Shown piece by piece: positions 1 through 7,536 of a stretch of DNA of 64,000 nucleotides; position 1 is the first letter of the stretch, and the number at the start of each line of letters is the position of its first letter. Location of the stretch: the NCBI RefSeq assembly GCF_007827595.1, contig NZ_VISR01000025.1, positions 62,001 through 126,000 on the forward strand. Reading direction: 5' to 3'. Source of the stretch: Streptomyces sp. BK340 (GTDB lineage Bacteria; Actinomycetota; Actinomycetes; Streptomycetales; Streptomycetaceae). The notes beneath the pieces are model-generated. The model ran no database searches and had not been told where the DNA came from. It was given only the letters and a program-made list of their open reading frames with translations. A program made the position numbers and the translations under genes.

Positions 1-115
1 CCTCGCCGACCAGGAAGACGACACCACCGCGACCCTGCCCGGCGTCGGACAAGGCACGCTCAAGCAAGCCCAGTTGGGAATCCCGCCCGACCAAGGAAAG
101 CGCATGGGAACGCAT
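1..115 (-). CDS. AAA-type ATPase / LAL-family LuxR regulator, N-terminus only (partial)
   Basis: Only the first 38 codons lie in the window, read leftwards from an ATG at 113-115. The peptide contains LVGRDSQLGLLERAL followed by GRGGVVFLVGE. This is the usual opening of the large ATP-binding regulators (LAL, AAA ATPase plus C-terminal LuxR HTH), where LVGR...L precedes the Walker A loop. The Walker A motif itself and the HTH lie outside the window, so the family call rests on this short opening. If it is a LAL regulator it could be pathway-specific for the lanthipeptide locus next to it, but that is inference from position. Confidence 0.55.
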   Translation of the reverse strand, partial: MRSHALSLVGRDSQLGLLERALSDAGQGRGGVVFLVGE

Positions 116-191
116 GAACGCAGATGATAATCGGAATTTCGGGACGTGTGGCATGTCGCCCGCACACGTTCCGGTTCCCGTGCGAAAGCGA

Positions 192-223
192 TGGTGCGGG
201 CCCCGCCGAAGGGGCCCGCACCA
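192..223. terminator. Strong hairpin downstream of the putative precursor gene
   Basis: A perfect 13-bp inverted repeat (left arm 192-204, right arm 211-223) encloses a 6-nt loop GCCGAA. It sits 28 bp past the stop codon of the reverse-strand small gene at 251-451 and before the partial regulator at 1-115, so it probably ends the LanM/precursor transcript. No U tract follows, as is common in Streptomyces. Confidence 0.6.
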
Positions 224-250
224 CCGCTGGGTGTCACTGCCGACGAGGCG

Positions 251-451
251 TCACCGCGGGGCGGAGACCGAGGTGTCCAGTGTGCTCAGCGTGATGACGA
301 TCCCGCTGGTCAGCACCATCCCGGCCAGCACACGGGCGCGGGCGCAGGCGCGGTTGCGGCCCTTGAGGGCGATCCCGCCCGCCGCGTCCTGCTCGACGGC
401 GGCGGCCTCGGTGACGTCGGCGTCGGCGGTGGTGGTGAGCTGCTTGTCCAT
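251..451 (-). CDS. Small peptide beside LanM, possible lanthipeptide precursor (66 aa)
   Basis: The ORF starts at an ATG preceded by GAAGGGG at a suitable distance and begins MDKQLTTTADADVTEAAAVE. An acidic N-terminal half ends in a double glycine (QDAAGG, about residues 21-26), like a class II leader. The following 40 residues are rich in Ser/Thr (LTSG, ITLSTLDTS) and hold one Cys (RACAR). That allows dehydration but at most one thioether ring. It lies about 100 bp after the LanM stop on the same strand and before a strong hairpin. The weak points are the single Cys and the hydrophobic VLAGMVLTSGIVITL stretch, which could also be a membrane segment. A precursor role is inferred from position and the GG. 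Confidence 0.5.
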   Translation of the reverse strand: MDKQLTTTADADVTEAAAVEQDAAGGIALKGRNRACARARVLAGMVLTSGIVITLSTLDTSVSAPR

Positions 452-553
452 GACGGTGATCCCCTTCGGAAGACCCGTGCGGGCGAGCACGGGGTGGGAG
501 GTGGAGGAAGCCCATGGTGCTGACGAGCGGTCGAGCGAAGGTGCGTGGGTCGG

Positions 554-3500
554 TCAGTGGATCGGTCGGTGATCAGGATGTCCCAGCAGCAGAGCGGAGG
601 GGACGGACTCGGGGCGGGCCAGGCGGAGCAGGCCGTAGCCGATGCCGGACAGTCCGGTCAGCAGCCCGGGGGAGGGCACGTGGTCGGGAGTGGCACATCG
701 GTGGCCCTGAGCCTCGACGAGGGCGAGCACCTGACCGGTGCGCCGGGTGAGGGTCCCGGCCGCGGTCGTGTCACCCCGTTCGGCGAGCACGGCCAGGGCC
801 TCCAGCGTGCCGAGGGTGCCGTGCCCGAGACTCAGGTCGGGGTACACCTCGGTCTCCGTCAGCCGGTTCCGGAGCGAGGACACGTCGTGAGCCGCGGCGG
901 CAGCCGCCACCCCGGCGAGTCCGGAGCACCAGGACGGGTCCTGCGCGGTGGCGGGGGTCTCCTGGAGCGCGGCACGGAGCATGGCGTGGGCGGTGGCCGC
1001 GTGCGCGGCGGCGCGTCCGGGCCGGCGGGCCGCGTACCGGAGCAGCGCCGAGCCGACGCCCGCGCCGCCTTCCGCGAATCCGGGTACCCCGTCGGCGTCG
1101 GCCGCCGTGGCCAGCAGCCGGTCCGCGACCGCGTCCGCCAGCCGCAGGGCGGTGGGCGCCCCGGTCGCCTCGTGCACCGCGACCGCGGCGGCCAGCGCTC
1201 CGGCCGTACCGCCGGCCAGACCCGGATCGGGGCAGGCCGCCACGGCGTGGCCCAGCGCGGTCAGTGCATCCGGCAGACAGTCCGTCAGGTTCCCGTCCAG
1301 CAGGGCCGACAGCCGCACCAGGGCGTACAGGATGCCGCCGAGCCCGTCGTACGCCCCGGGACCGGCCGCGGCACTCGACTCGGGATCGGCGGCCAGCGCC
1401 TTCAGCAGAGCCGGCAGGGGCGTCACGGCCTCCCGGGCCAGCGGCGCGTACCTGCCGCCTCCGGCCAGCGCGTCCGCCTGGGCCAGGAACAGCGCGACCC
1501 CGCAGTAGCCCTGCGCCAGTCCGGCGCCCATCGGCAGCACCGCCCAGTGCGGGCCCGAAACCCGCTCCAGACCCAGCCAGTTGGTCCGGCCTTCCGAGCG
1601 CACCGCACGGGCGGCGATCTCGTCGGCGATCCCGCAGGCCGCGGCGAGCAGCCCGGACGGCTCGGGCACGACCGCGGGCACCGGTGCCACGGTCAGTTCG
1701 GACCTGGGCCGGTCCTGCGGAGCGTGGGCGCCGCGGGCCGCGAGCGTGGCGGCCACGATCCACTCCTGGTCGTGGCAGTCCACCTCGTCCATCCGGGCGA
1801 TCTTCTCCCGGACCGCGGTCAGACTCGCCACCGGGAGCAGACCGGGAAGCCAGGTCCCATCGGCCGCCCGGACCCCGGTCCCGGACGGCCGATGGGCGAA
1901 CAGGGGTACGTCGCCGCGCCAGAGGTCCGCCGTCTCGTGCTCGACGAGCCGCCGGCGCGCCTCGTCCTGCTCGGACTCGGTCCACAGGACGGCGAACACA
2001 CCTTCCCGGGCCAGTGCGTCACCGAGCAGCGACGGATGGGTGGACTCCTCCAGCAGCGTCGCGTACAGCCGGGTCGAACGGACGATGAGGCGCGCCGGGC
2101 TGTCCGCCCGTGCGGCCAGCGGCCCGTCGGTGCCGACGAGTTCACGGCCGTGTGCGGCGATGGCCGCGTAGCCGGTGCGAAAGCCCTCGAGCAGGGCGGC
2201 CCGGTGGTCCGCGCCGTCCAGCGGACGACCGTCGGGCAGCGGCTGGTTCTGCGCGGCCGGGCTGAGCACCGGGGCGCGCACGGCCCGCATGGTGTCCGTG
2301 CCGCTGTCCTCCCAGCGCAGCCCCTCACTCGGGTAGGTGCCGTCGGTGGACCGGCCGAGCGCCGAGATGTCGAGCGCCCCGTGCTCGCCGATCAGCAGGT
2401 GGGGCAGCAGGCAGGTGCGGTGCACGGAGGCGTGCAGGGCGTCCGCGGCCGGGTCGGCACCGGCCGTCATGGCCTGCGCGAGCCCGGTGTGCAGCAGTGT
2501 CTCGGCGTCCACCAGGACCGGCTGGTCGCCGCAGGCGATGACGTTCTCGTAGTGCATGTCCGCACCGTCCACCGCGTACAGCAGCGCCAGCAGCGCACCC
2601 TGCCGCCGGTAGAAGGCGTCGGTCTCGGTCACCGACCGGCACCAGCGGTGTTCCACGAACTCCAGCCAGCCGTACCCGTCCCGGCGCAGACCGCGCGGGC
2701 TGCGCAGTCCGAGCCCGCTCACCCTGGCGTTCAGCCAGGCCACCAGGTCGTCCAGGAGAGCGTGCTGCTCCAGCGGCCGGGGCTTGTACACGATCCGGTC
2801 GCCGTTCGCGAAGTACAGGATCGCGACCGCCCGGTTGCCCTGGTGCGCGTCACCCAGGCCGAGGTCGGCGCGGGTGAGCGCGCCGGGGACCCGGCCGTCG
2901 AGGAGACCGGCGGTCAGGTCGTCCCGGTCGGCCCGGAACCGTCGTACGAGTTCGGCGGCGGCCTCGGCGGCGTCCAGCGCGGTCTGCCCGAGCATCCGGG
3001 CCAGCACCGGGTAGGCGGCGAACAGCCCGCCCAGACCCTGCCGGGTGCGGGTCAGGGAGAGGAACGAGGTGAACCGCTCGCGAGGTCCGGCGCCGGCCAG
3101 CCGGCCGGCCCGCCGCGCCGAGGTGAGTTCGTGGACCAGGGTGCGCGCGGCCTGCCGGACCAGCTGGTACGTCAGCCGCTCCTCGAATGCGCCCCGCCAG
3201 ACCGCCCGTTCGGCCTCCGGCAGCCCCTCCAGCAGGCTGTCCAGCCGAGCGGCGGCCGGGGTGACGAGCGGCCGTACGACGGGGGCGAAGGCATCGGGTC
3301 CCGAGCCGCCGTCCGTGCCACCCTCCACCGCCTCCTCGGCGGCCGCGTCCAGGGACTGTTCGACGTAGTACGCCCAACGGGGCTTGTCCGCACGGGCCGC
3401 CAGCCGCTCGGCGGGCTCCAGCGCGAGCGCCGCCGCCGTGCCCGCGTCCACTCCGAGGTGGGCGAGCCGAGCGGCGAAGCCCTCCGCGTCACCGACGGCC

Positions 3501-3646
3501 CAGGGGGCACGGACGGCGGTGGGCCCGGCCGGCGCCGCGGGAAGGTCCGGGGCGGCGAGCCGTTCCGCGAGGGACAGCGCCGGGGCCCACCAGTCGAGCG
3601 GCAGGCCGGCGCTCCGGGGAGTCGGGAGGCTGGCGGTCTCAGTCAC
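554..3646 (-). CDS. Class II lanthipeptide synthetase LanM (1030 aa)
   Basis: Bifunctional enzyme that phosphorylates and eliminates Ser/Thr in a precursor peptide, then cyclises with Cys. The N-terminal DUF4135 dehydratase is intact: VYKPRPLEQH near residues 287-295, DMHYEN near 363-368 and DAETLLH near 380-386 match the kinase-like active site. The C-terminal LanC-like domain has SWCSG (Cys about 907) and SLGHGTLG (about 939-946), where the second zinc ligand is Gly instead of Cys; GLSGIGYGLLRL closes the domain. Length is normal for LanM. The start is a GTG (VTETASLP); a GTG 33 bp upstream (VGAYRFCD) is the alternative and would overlap a CCCCA..TGGGG repeat. The possible precursor follows on the same strand. 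Confidence 0.92.
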   Translation of the reverse strand: MTETASLPTPRSAGLPLDWWAPALSLAERLAAPDLPAAPAGPTAVRAPWAVGDAEGFAARLAHLGVDAGTAAALALEPAERLAARADKPRWAYYVEQSLDAAAEEAVEGGTDGGSGPDAFAPVVRPLVTPAAARLDSLLEGLPEAERAVWRGAFEERLTYQLVRQAARTLVHELTSARRAGRLAGAGPRERFTSFLSLTRTRQGLGGLFAAYPVLARMLGQTALDAAEAAAELVRRFRADRDDLTAGLLDGRVPGALTRADLGLGDAHQGNRAVAILYFANGDRIVYKPRPLEQHALLDDLVAWLNARVSGLGLRSPRGLRRDGYGWLEFVEHRWCRSVTETDAFYRRQGALLALLYAVDGADMHYENVIACGDQPVLVDAETLLHTGLAQAMTAGADPAADALHASVHRTCLLPHLLIGEHGALDISALGRSTDGTYPSEGLRWEDSGTDTMRAVRAPVLSPAAQNQPLPDGRPLDGADHRAALLEGFRTGYAAIAAHGRELVGTDGPLAARADSPARLIVRSTRLYATLLEESTHPSLLGDALAREGVFAVLWTESEQDEARRRLVEHETADLWRGDVPLFAHRPSGTGVRAADGTWLPGLLPVASLTAVREKIARMDEVDCHDQEWIVAATLAARGAHAPQDRPRSELTVAPVPAVVPEPSGLLAAACGIADEIAARAVRSEGRTNWLGLERVSGPHWAVLPMGAGLAQGYCGVALFLAQADALAGGGRYAPLAREAVTPLPALLKALAADPESSAAAGPGAYDGLGGILYALVRLSALLDGNLTDCLPDALTALGHAVAACPDPGLAGGTAGALAAAVAVHEATGAPTALRLADAVADRLLATAADADGVPGFAEGGAGVGSALLRYAARRPGRAAAHAATAHAMLRAALQETPATAQDPSWCSGLAGVAAAAAAHDVSSLRNRLTETEVYPDLSLGHGTLGTLEALAVLAERGDTTAAGTLTRRTGQVLALVEAQGHRCATPDHVPSPGLLTGLSGIGYGLLRLARPESVPSALLLGHPDHRPIH

Positions 3647-4114
3647 GAGACGAAGGTCGCAGAACCGGTACGCCCCCACATGGGGAAGTGACCCCCATAT
3701 TCTCCCGGGGCCCCCGCCCCACTGGGGGACGACCCCACCCCAGATGGAAGAAACCGCAGGCCGGCAGGGGTGTCGGCGTAACCCCCAGGTACGGGTGCCG
3801 AGTTCGCCCCGGGTTCGTGACGACCCGGCTCACCCGCCCGTACGGCCCCCGCACCCGCCCTTCGGACGGCGTGCGACCCCCGTGCCCCCGCACTCCCCAC
3901 CCCCACCCGGCCTCCACACAACCTCCCCGGACCCGCTCTACACCGCCGTGGCCGGATCCCTCCCGCCTTTCGCCGGGGGCAGGCAGCCACCGGGCGGGAA
4001 AGGTGGGGGACTACTACCGATGCTCCGAACCGGCCGGCGCAGCAGGGTGTTGTGCAGTACCCCAGACCGCCCGTCACTCTGACGACCGGGCGGACGACCT
4101 TCCAAGGAGAGCAG
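3647..4114. promoter_or_regulatory. Divergent control region with CCCCA-N-TGGGG repeats
   Basis: This 468-bp gap separates the reverse LanM gene from the forward LuxR pair and has no convincing gene. It contains inverted repeats of one motif: CCCCACATGGGG at 3674-3685, CCCCACTGGGG at 3717-3727 and a half-matching CCCCAGATGG near 3738-3747. Repetition at the LanM 5' end suggests binding sites for a pathway regulator, possibly one of the LuxR proteins; this is inference. AAGGAG at 4104-4109 is the RBS of the first LuxR gene. Confidence 0.4.
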
Positions 4115-4726
4115 ATGGGAGCACCCGTACCCGTCGGTGTGGTCGCCCTCGACCCGGTGCTGGAGGCCGGCACCCGCAGTTCCCTGCTCGTGTGCCCGGG
4201 GCTGGCCGTGTGCGAGCCCGGCGACGCACGGGTCGCGGTCCTGACCGTGGACCGGCTCGGACCCGCCGAACTCGACATGGTGCGCACGACCCGCGCCCAC
4301 CCGAACCGCCCGGCCGTCGTCCTGGTGGCAGGCGCCCTCGCCTCCGGTGACGCCCTGCACGCCCTCGCCGCCGGCGCCCGCGGTCTGCTGCTGCGCCGGG
4401 AGGCCGACTCCGCGCGCCTCGCCCACGCGGTGCTGGCCGCCGCCCGGGACGACTGCACCCTGCCCCCCGATCTGCTCGAACAGGTCCTCGACCGGCCGGG
4501 ATCGGCCCGGCACGCCACGGGCGGCTGGGCGGGCAGCGCCCTGTCGGAGCGAGAGCGCTCGGTCCTGCAACTCGTCGCCGACGGGCACGAGACGGCGGAG
4601 ATCGCCCAGCGCCTCGCCTACTCCCCGCGCACGGTGACCACGGTCGTCCACGACATCACCCAGCGCTTCCGGCTGCGCAACCGCGCCCACGCGGTCGCCT
4701 ACGCACTGAGGGCGGGCCTGCTGTGA
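4115..4726 (+). CDS. LuxR-type regulator with atypical receiver domain (203 aa)
   Basis: NarL/LuxR-type transcription factor. The C-terminal quarter is a clear GerE helix-turn-helix: LSERERSVLQLVADGHETAEIA followed by AYSPRTVTTVVHDITQRF, about residues 142-185. The N-terminal 120 residues have the alternating strand/helix character of a receiver (VGVVALDP, PAVVLVAG, LAAGARGLLLR) but lack a clear acidic pocket and phosphorylatable Asp, so control by small ligand or protein partner is more likely. The start is an ATG behind AAGGAG. The stop overlaps the GTG of the next regulator (GTGA), so the two are co-translated and may work as a heterodimer controlling the lanthipeptide locus. Confidence 0.85.
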   Translation: MGAPVPVGVVALDPVLEAGTRSSLLVCPGLAVCEPGDARVAVLTVDRLGPAELDMVRTTRAHPNRPAVVLVAGALASGDALHALAAGARGLLLRREADSARLAHAVLAAARDDCTLPPDLLEQVLDRPGSARHATGGWAGSALSERERSVLQLVADGHETAEIAQRLAYSPRTVTTVVHDITQRFRLRNRAHAVAYALRAGLL

Positions 4727-5331
4727 CGACTGCCCTGACCGCCCCCGCCACCGGCGGCGCGCTCCGGATGCGCGTCCTGTCGCCGCGCCACGCGGACCGC
4801 GTCCGCGCCCTCGCCCGCCGCGCCGGCCTGCACCAGACACCCGGCCCCGATTCCCCCGCCCCCACGGTGATCGTCGCCGACGATGCCGAGCAGGCGCTGC
4901 GGGGGGTCCGTGACCCCGGTCCGCTGCTGCTCGTGTGCGACAACGTCACGCGCAGGGGCCTGATGCTGGCCCTGCGCGCCGGAGCGGTCGTGCTCAGAGC
5001 CGCGGACCTCACCGAGGACACCCTGACGGCAGCCCTCCGCAGCACCGGCCATCCGTACCGGAGCATCCCCTACCCGGTGCTGTCCCAGGTCCTCACCAAC
5101 GGTCCGCAGCCCGGCGCGCCGGTGCCGACCGGGGCGAATCCCGCCCTGACGGCCCGGCAGACCTCCGTGCTGCGCCTGATGGCCGAGGGGAACGCCAACG
5201 CGGACATCGCCCGGCTGCTGTCCTGCTCCGAACACACCGTCAAGAACGTCATCTACGAGGTCATGTCCCGCCTCCAGGCCCGCAACCGCGCCCACGCGGT
5301 GGCCCACGCGGTACGCCACGGCCTCATCTGA
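4723..5331 (+). CDS. Second LuxR-type regulator, coupled to the first (202 aa)
   Basis: Starts at a GTG overlapping the preceding stop codon. The C-terminal HTH is LTARQTSVLRLMAEGNANADIA followed by LSCSEHTVKNVIYEVMSRLQ, ending RNRAHAVAHAVRHGLI. This tail closely matches the end of the first regulator (RNRAHAVAYALRAGLL), so the pair arose by duplication. The N-terminal region (VIVADDAEQAL, LLLVCDN, LALRAGAVVLRAADL) is receiver-like but divergent. It ends 37 bp before the convergent peptidase gene. Confidence 0.85.
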   Translation: MTTALTAPATGGALRMRVLSPRHADRVRALARRAGLHQTPGPDSPAPTVIVADDAEQALRGVRDPGPLLLVCDNVTRRGLMLALRAGAVVLRAADLTEDTLTAALRSTGHPYRSIPYPVLSQVLTNGPQPGAPVPTGANPALTARQTSVLRLMAEGNANADIARLLSCSEHTVKNVIYEVMSRLQARNRAHAVAHAVRHGLI

Positions 5332-5368
5332 TGCCGTGCCGCCGGCCTGCCGACGCCGCGAAGACGCC

Positions 5369-6109
5369 TCAGAACGACGGTGTCGGCAGCAGCCGCGGCT
5401 CGATGCGCTCCTCGACCGCCCGATCGCCCTGCCGGGAGACCAGATAGGCGCCCTTGCCCGGCAGTTCCGTCACGGCCTCGACCAGCTCGGTTCCCCGGTA
5501 GACCAGCCCCACCCCGTCGTCGGTGCAGTGGGAGGCCGGAAGGGTGCCGTCCGCGACGAGGCGGTGGATCAGCGGGCGCCGGCCCTCGTCGGAGTCGTAG
5601 TGCACGCCGTTGCCGTAGGGCAGCAGGCCGAGGGCGTCGGTGACCGGGCGCAGCTCGGGCCCGTAGGAGTCCGTCGCGCCGCCCCGGAACCAGCAGATGG
5701 AGCCCGCGCTCACCCCGGCGAGCACCACGCCCGCCCGCCAGGCGCGGCGCATCACGGTGTCCAGGCCGTGCACCCGCCACACGGCGAGCAGGTTGGCCAC
5801 CGAGCCGCCCATCACCCAGACCACGTCGTGGCCGAGGACGGTGCCCTCGACGTCGTCGACGTTCGGCATGGGGAACAGCTGCAGCGGCGTGAGGTCGAAG
5901 CCCGCCACCCGGGCCGCCTCGGACACCCGCGCCGTGACGTGTTCCGCGTCCCCCGTGGCCGTGCCGACGTACAGGATCCGCGGGCGCCTGCCGTGCACGC
6001 CGGAGAGATCGACCGCGTGGTGGACCAGGGCGTCGAAGAGCACCCGGGTGCGCCCGCCGACGCGGTGCCCTCCCGAGGTGGCGAGGATGGTCGGTTCGGG
6101 TGCCGTCAC
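5369..6109 (-). CDS. Peptidase S51 / dipeptidase E-like protein (246 aa)
   Basis: Members of this family are serine peptidases related to dipeptidase E and cyanophycinase. The protein has the opening ILATSGGHR, the central VWVMGGSVANLLAVWR and the nucleophile elbow GVSAGSICWF with the catalytic Ser in GxSAGS. A later SHCTDDGVGLVYRG block is also typical. The GTG start (VTAPEPTIL) is chosen because the family begins just upstream of this strand; an in-frame ATG further upstream is less likely. It lies inside the lanthipeptide/NRPS locus. Trimming of a product or leader is possible but not shown. It is separated from the PPTase gene upstream by a hairpin. Confidence 0.82.
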   Translation of the reverse strand: MTAPEPTILATSGGHRVGGRTRVLFDALVHHAVDLSGVHGRRPRILYVGTATGDAEHVTARVSEAARVAGFDLTPLQLFPMPNVDDVEGTVLGHDVVWVMGGSVANLLAVWRVHGLDTVMRRAWRAGVVLAGVSAGSICWFRGGATDSYGPELRPVTDALGLLPYGNGVHYDSDEGRRPLIHRLVADGTLPASHCTDDGVGLVYRGTELVEAVTELPGKGAYLVSRQGDRAVEERIEPRLLPTPSF

Positions 6110-6200
6110 GTGCGTGATCGTATCGCGGTGACTCCGGGGGAGACATGGAGGAATCGTGGAGGTGAACATCACGAGGTTCGGGTGTCGCGCTCGAACAGCC

Positions 6201-6234
6201 CAGTGGGGGCCGGTCGTTGGACCGGCCCCCACTG
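6201..6234. terminator. Perfect 15-bp hairpin between PPTase and peptidase genes
   Basis: Left arm 6201-6215 and right arm 6220-6234 are exact reverse complements around the tetraloop GTTG. It lies 22 bp past the stop of the PPTase gene (reverse strand), so it should terminate the mbtH-PPTase transcript and insulate the peptidase gene. Confidence 0.75.
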
Positions 6235-6255
6235 CTCCCCTCCGGTGAGCTCCTC

Positions 6256-7026
6256 CTACGGACTGCGCAGGGCCACGGCGGCCGCGTACCCGGCCGGTAC
6301 GAGGACGTCCCGCAGGGTCCAGTCCGCCGCCGGTGCGACCGGCAGCGGTCCGGAACCGACGTAGTCCAGCGCGGGATCGCGCACCAAGCCCGTGCCCAGC
6401 CCCTTCAGATAAGCCTCCTTGCGGACCCAGGCCCGGGTGAACGCCGCCGGACGCTCGTGCGCGGGCAGCAGGGCCAGCTCGTCCCGCTCCGCCACGTGCA
6501 GCGCGGACTGGGCGCTCAGCACCGCCTGCGCCGTGGCCAGCCCCTCCACGTCGACGCCGACCGGAGCGGCGGCCAGCGCCACCAGCACCAGTCCCCCGCT
6601 GTGCGACAGGGAGAAGTGCACACCCGGCGTCCGCAGCGCAGGCCGGCCGTGCGGTCCGCCGCAGCCCGCGCACGGTTCGCGCACCAGCGGCAGCGTGTCG
6701 GCCCGCATGCCCAGCAACACGCTCAGCACATTGCGCAGTGCCGCGTGCGCCACCACGTAGGCGTCCCGGTCCCGGGCGTGCCGGAACGCGCGGGCACGCG
6801 CCCGCTCCTCCGCGTCCAGCAGCTCCTGCGCACAGCGCAGCGCGTGTTCGTCCAGGGCACCGACCTGAGCCTGGTACAGCTCCAACGGCCCGTCCAGCGT
6901 CCGGGGCCGAGGCACGTACGCCTGGCGCCGCAGACCCGACAGGTCCAGCACGGCGGGGCAGAGCCGGCCCGGCGGCGGGGCGTTGGCGGGGCGGGTCAGG
7001 AGCGGACCCGGGAGGCGCTCAGACAT
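6256..7026 (-). CDS. Sfp-type 4'-phosphopantetheinyl transferase (256 aa)
   Basis: Transfers phosphopantetheine from CoA to the serine of carrier proteins. Typical signatures are PVGVDVEGL (Mg-binding VGVDVE, about residue 180) and FTRAWVRKEAYLKGLGTGL (WxxKEAxxK, about 210-228); the substrate-binding HFSLSHSGGLVLVAL is seen as VHFSLSHSGG. The ATG overlaps the 3' end of the MbtH gene by 8 bp, so the two are an operon. The likely local substrate is the carrier protein at 12505-12753. Confidence 0.92.
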   Translation of the reverse strand: MSERLPGPLLTRPANAPPPGRLCPAVLDLSGLRRQAYVPRPRTLDGPLELYQAQVGALDEHALRCAQELLDAEERARARAFRHARDRDAYVVAHAALRNVLSVLLGMRADTLPLVREPCAGCGGPHGRPALRTPGVHFSLSHSGGLVLVALAAAPVGVDVEGLATAQAVLSAQSALHVAERDELALLPAHERPAAFTRAWVRKEAYLKGLGTGLVRDPALDYVGSGPLPVAPAADWTLRDVLVPAGYAAAVALRSP

Positions 7027-7270
7027 CAGCCCCGGCCAGCCGGCGGCGCAGGCTGAGCGGGCGCATGTCCGTCCAGATCACGTCGATGTGGTCCAGGCAC
7101 TCCTGCCGGCCGCCCCGCCGGCCCTCCGGGTACCAGCCCGCGGGCAGTTCGCGGTCCGCGCGCCAGATCGAGTACTGCTCCTCGTCGTTGCGCACCACGA
7201 GGTACACGTCGTCGCTGTCCGGCCCGGCCTCCTCGCCGCCCGTACCGGTCGCCAGGTTGTCGTGCGTCAC
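7019..7270 (-). CDS. MbtH-like protein (83 aa)
   Basis: MbtH proteins bind and stabilise or activate NRPS adenylation domains. The motifs are all present: YLVVRNDEEQYSIWRAD, PAGWYPEGR, CLDHIDVIWTDMRPLSLRRR. It carries an extended acidic N-terminus of about 22 residues. The GTG start is supported by GGGAGG 7 nt upstream. It is the first gene of an operon with the PPTase and is divergent from the LanB1/adenylation operon 266 bp away, which fits a partner role for the adenylation enzyme at 9861-11465. Confidence 0.93.
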   Translation of the reverse strand: MTHDNLATGTGGEEAGPDSDDVYLVVRNDEEQYSIWRADRELPAGWYPEGRRGGRQECLDHIDVIWTDMRPLSLRRRLAGADV

Positions 7271-7536
7271 GGTGAACCTCCCGCAGATGATGGGCCGGCC
7301 GCAGGTCAGGGGCCGACGAGGTCAGCGTGCCCGCGGCCGCGCACCCCGGGCAGGGACGAACGCGCCGATCCGGTGGCGCGCGTTGCTGCCGGATCTTCTC
7401 TGGTGGCGGGTGGCCGTACCGCGGGACGGTGCTGACCGGTCGCGGGGAGCCCGGCACCCGGAACACCCCCGGCGGCGCCTGCCGCCCGGCCGAGCCACGC
7501 GATTCCCGCGCACCACTTTCCGGAAGGAGCCACGCG

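Noticed and set aside
545..3691. Very long open frame on the forward strand opposite LanM
   Set aside because: It mirrors the LanM gene as expected in high-GC DNA; the translation is Gly/Arg/Gln-rich without any family motif, whereas LanM motifs are on the reverse strand.
3639..3917. Small reverse ORF with CGFFHLGWG and SPCGG as an alternative precursor
   Set aside because: It overlaps the LanM 5' end and control repeats, lacks a leader-like acidic half and a good RBS.
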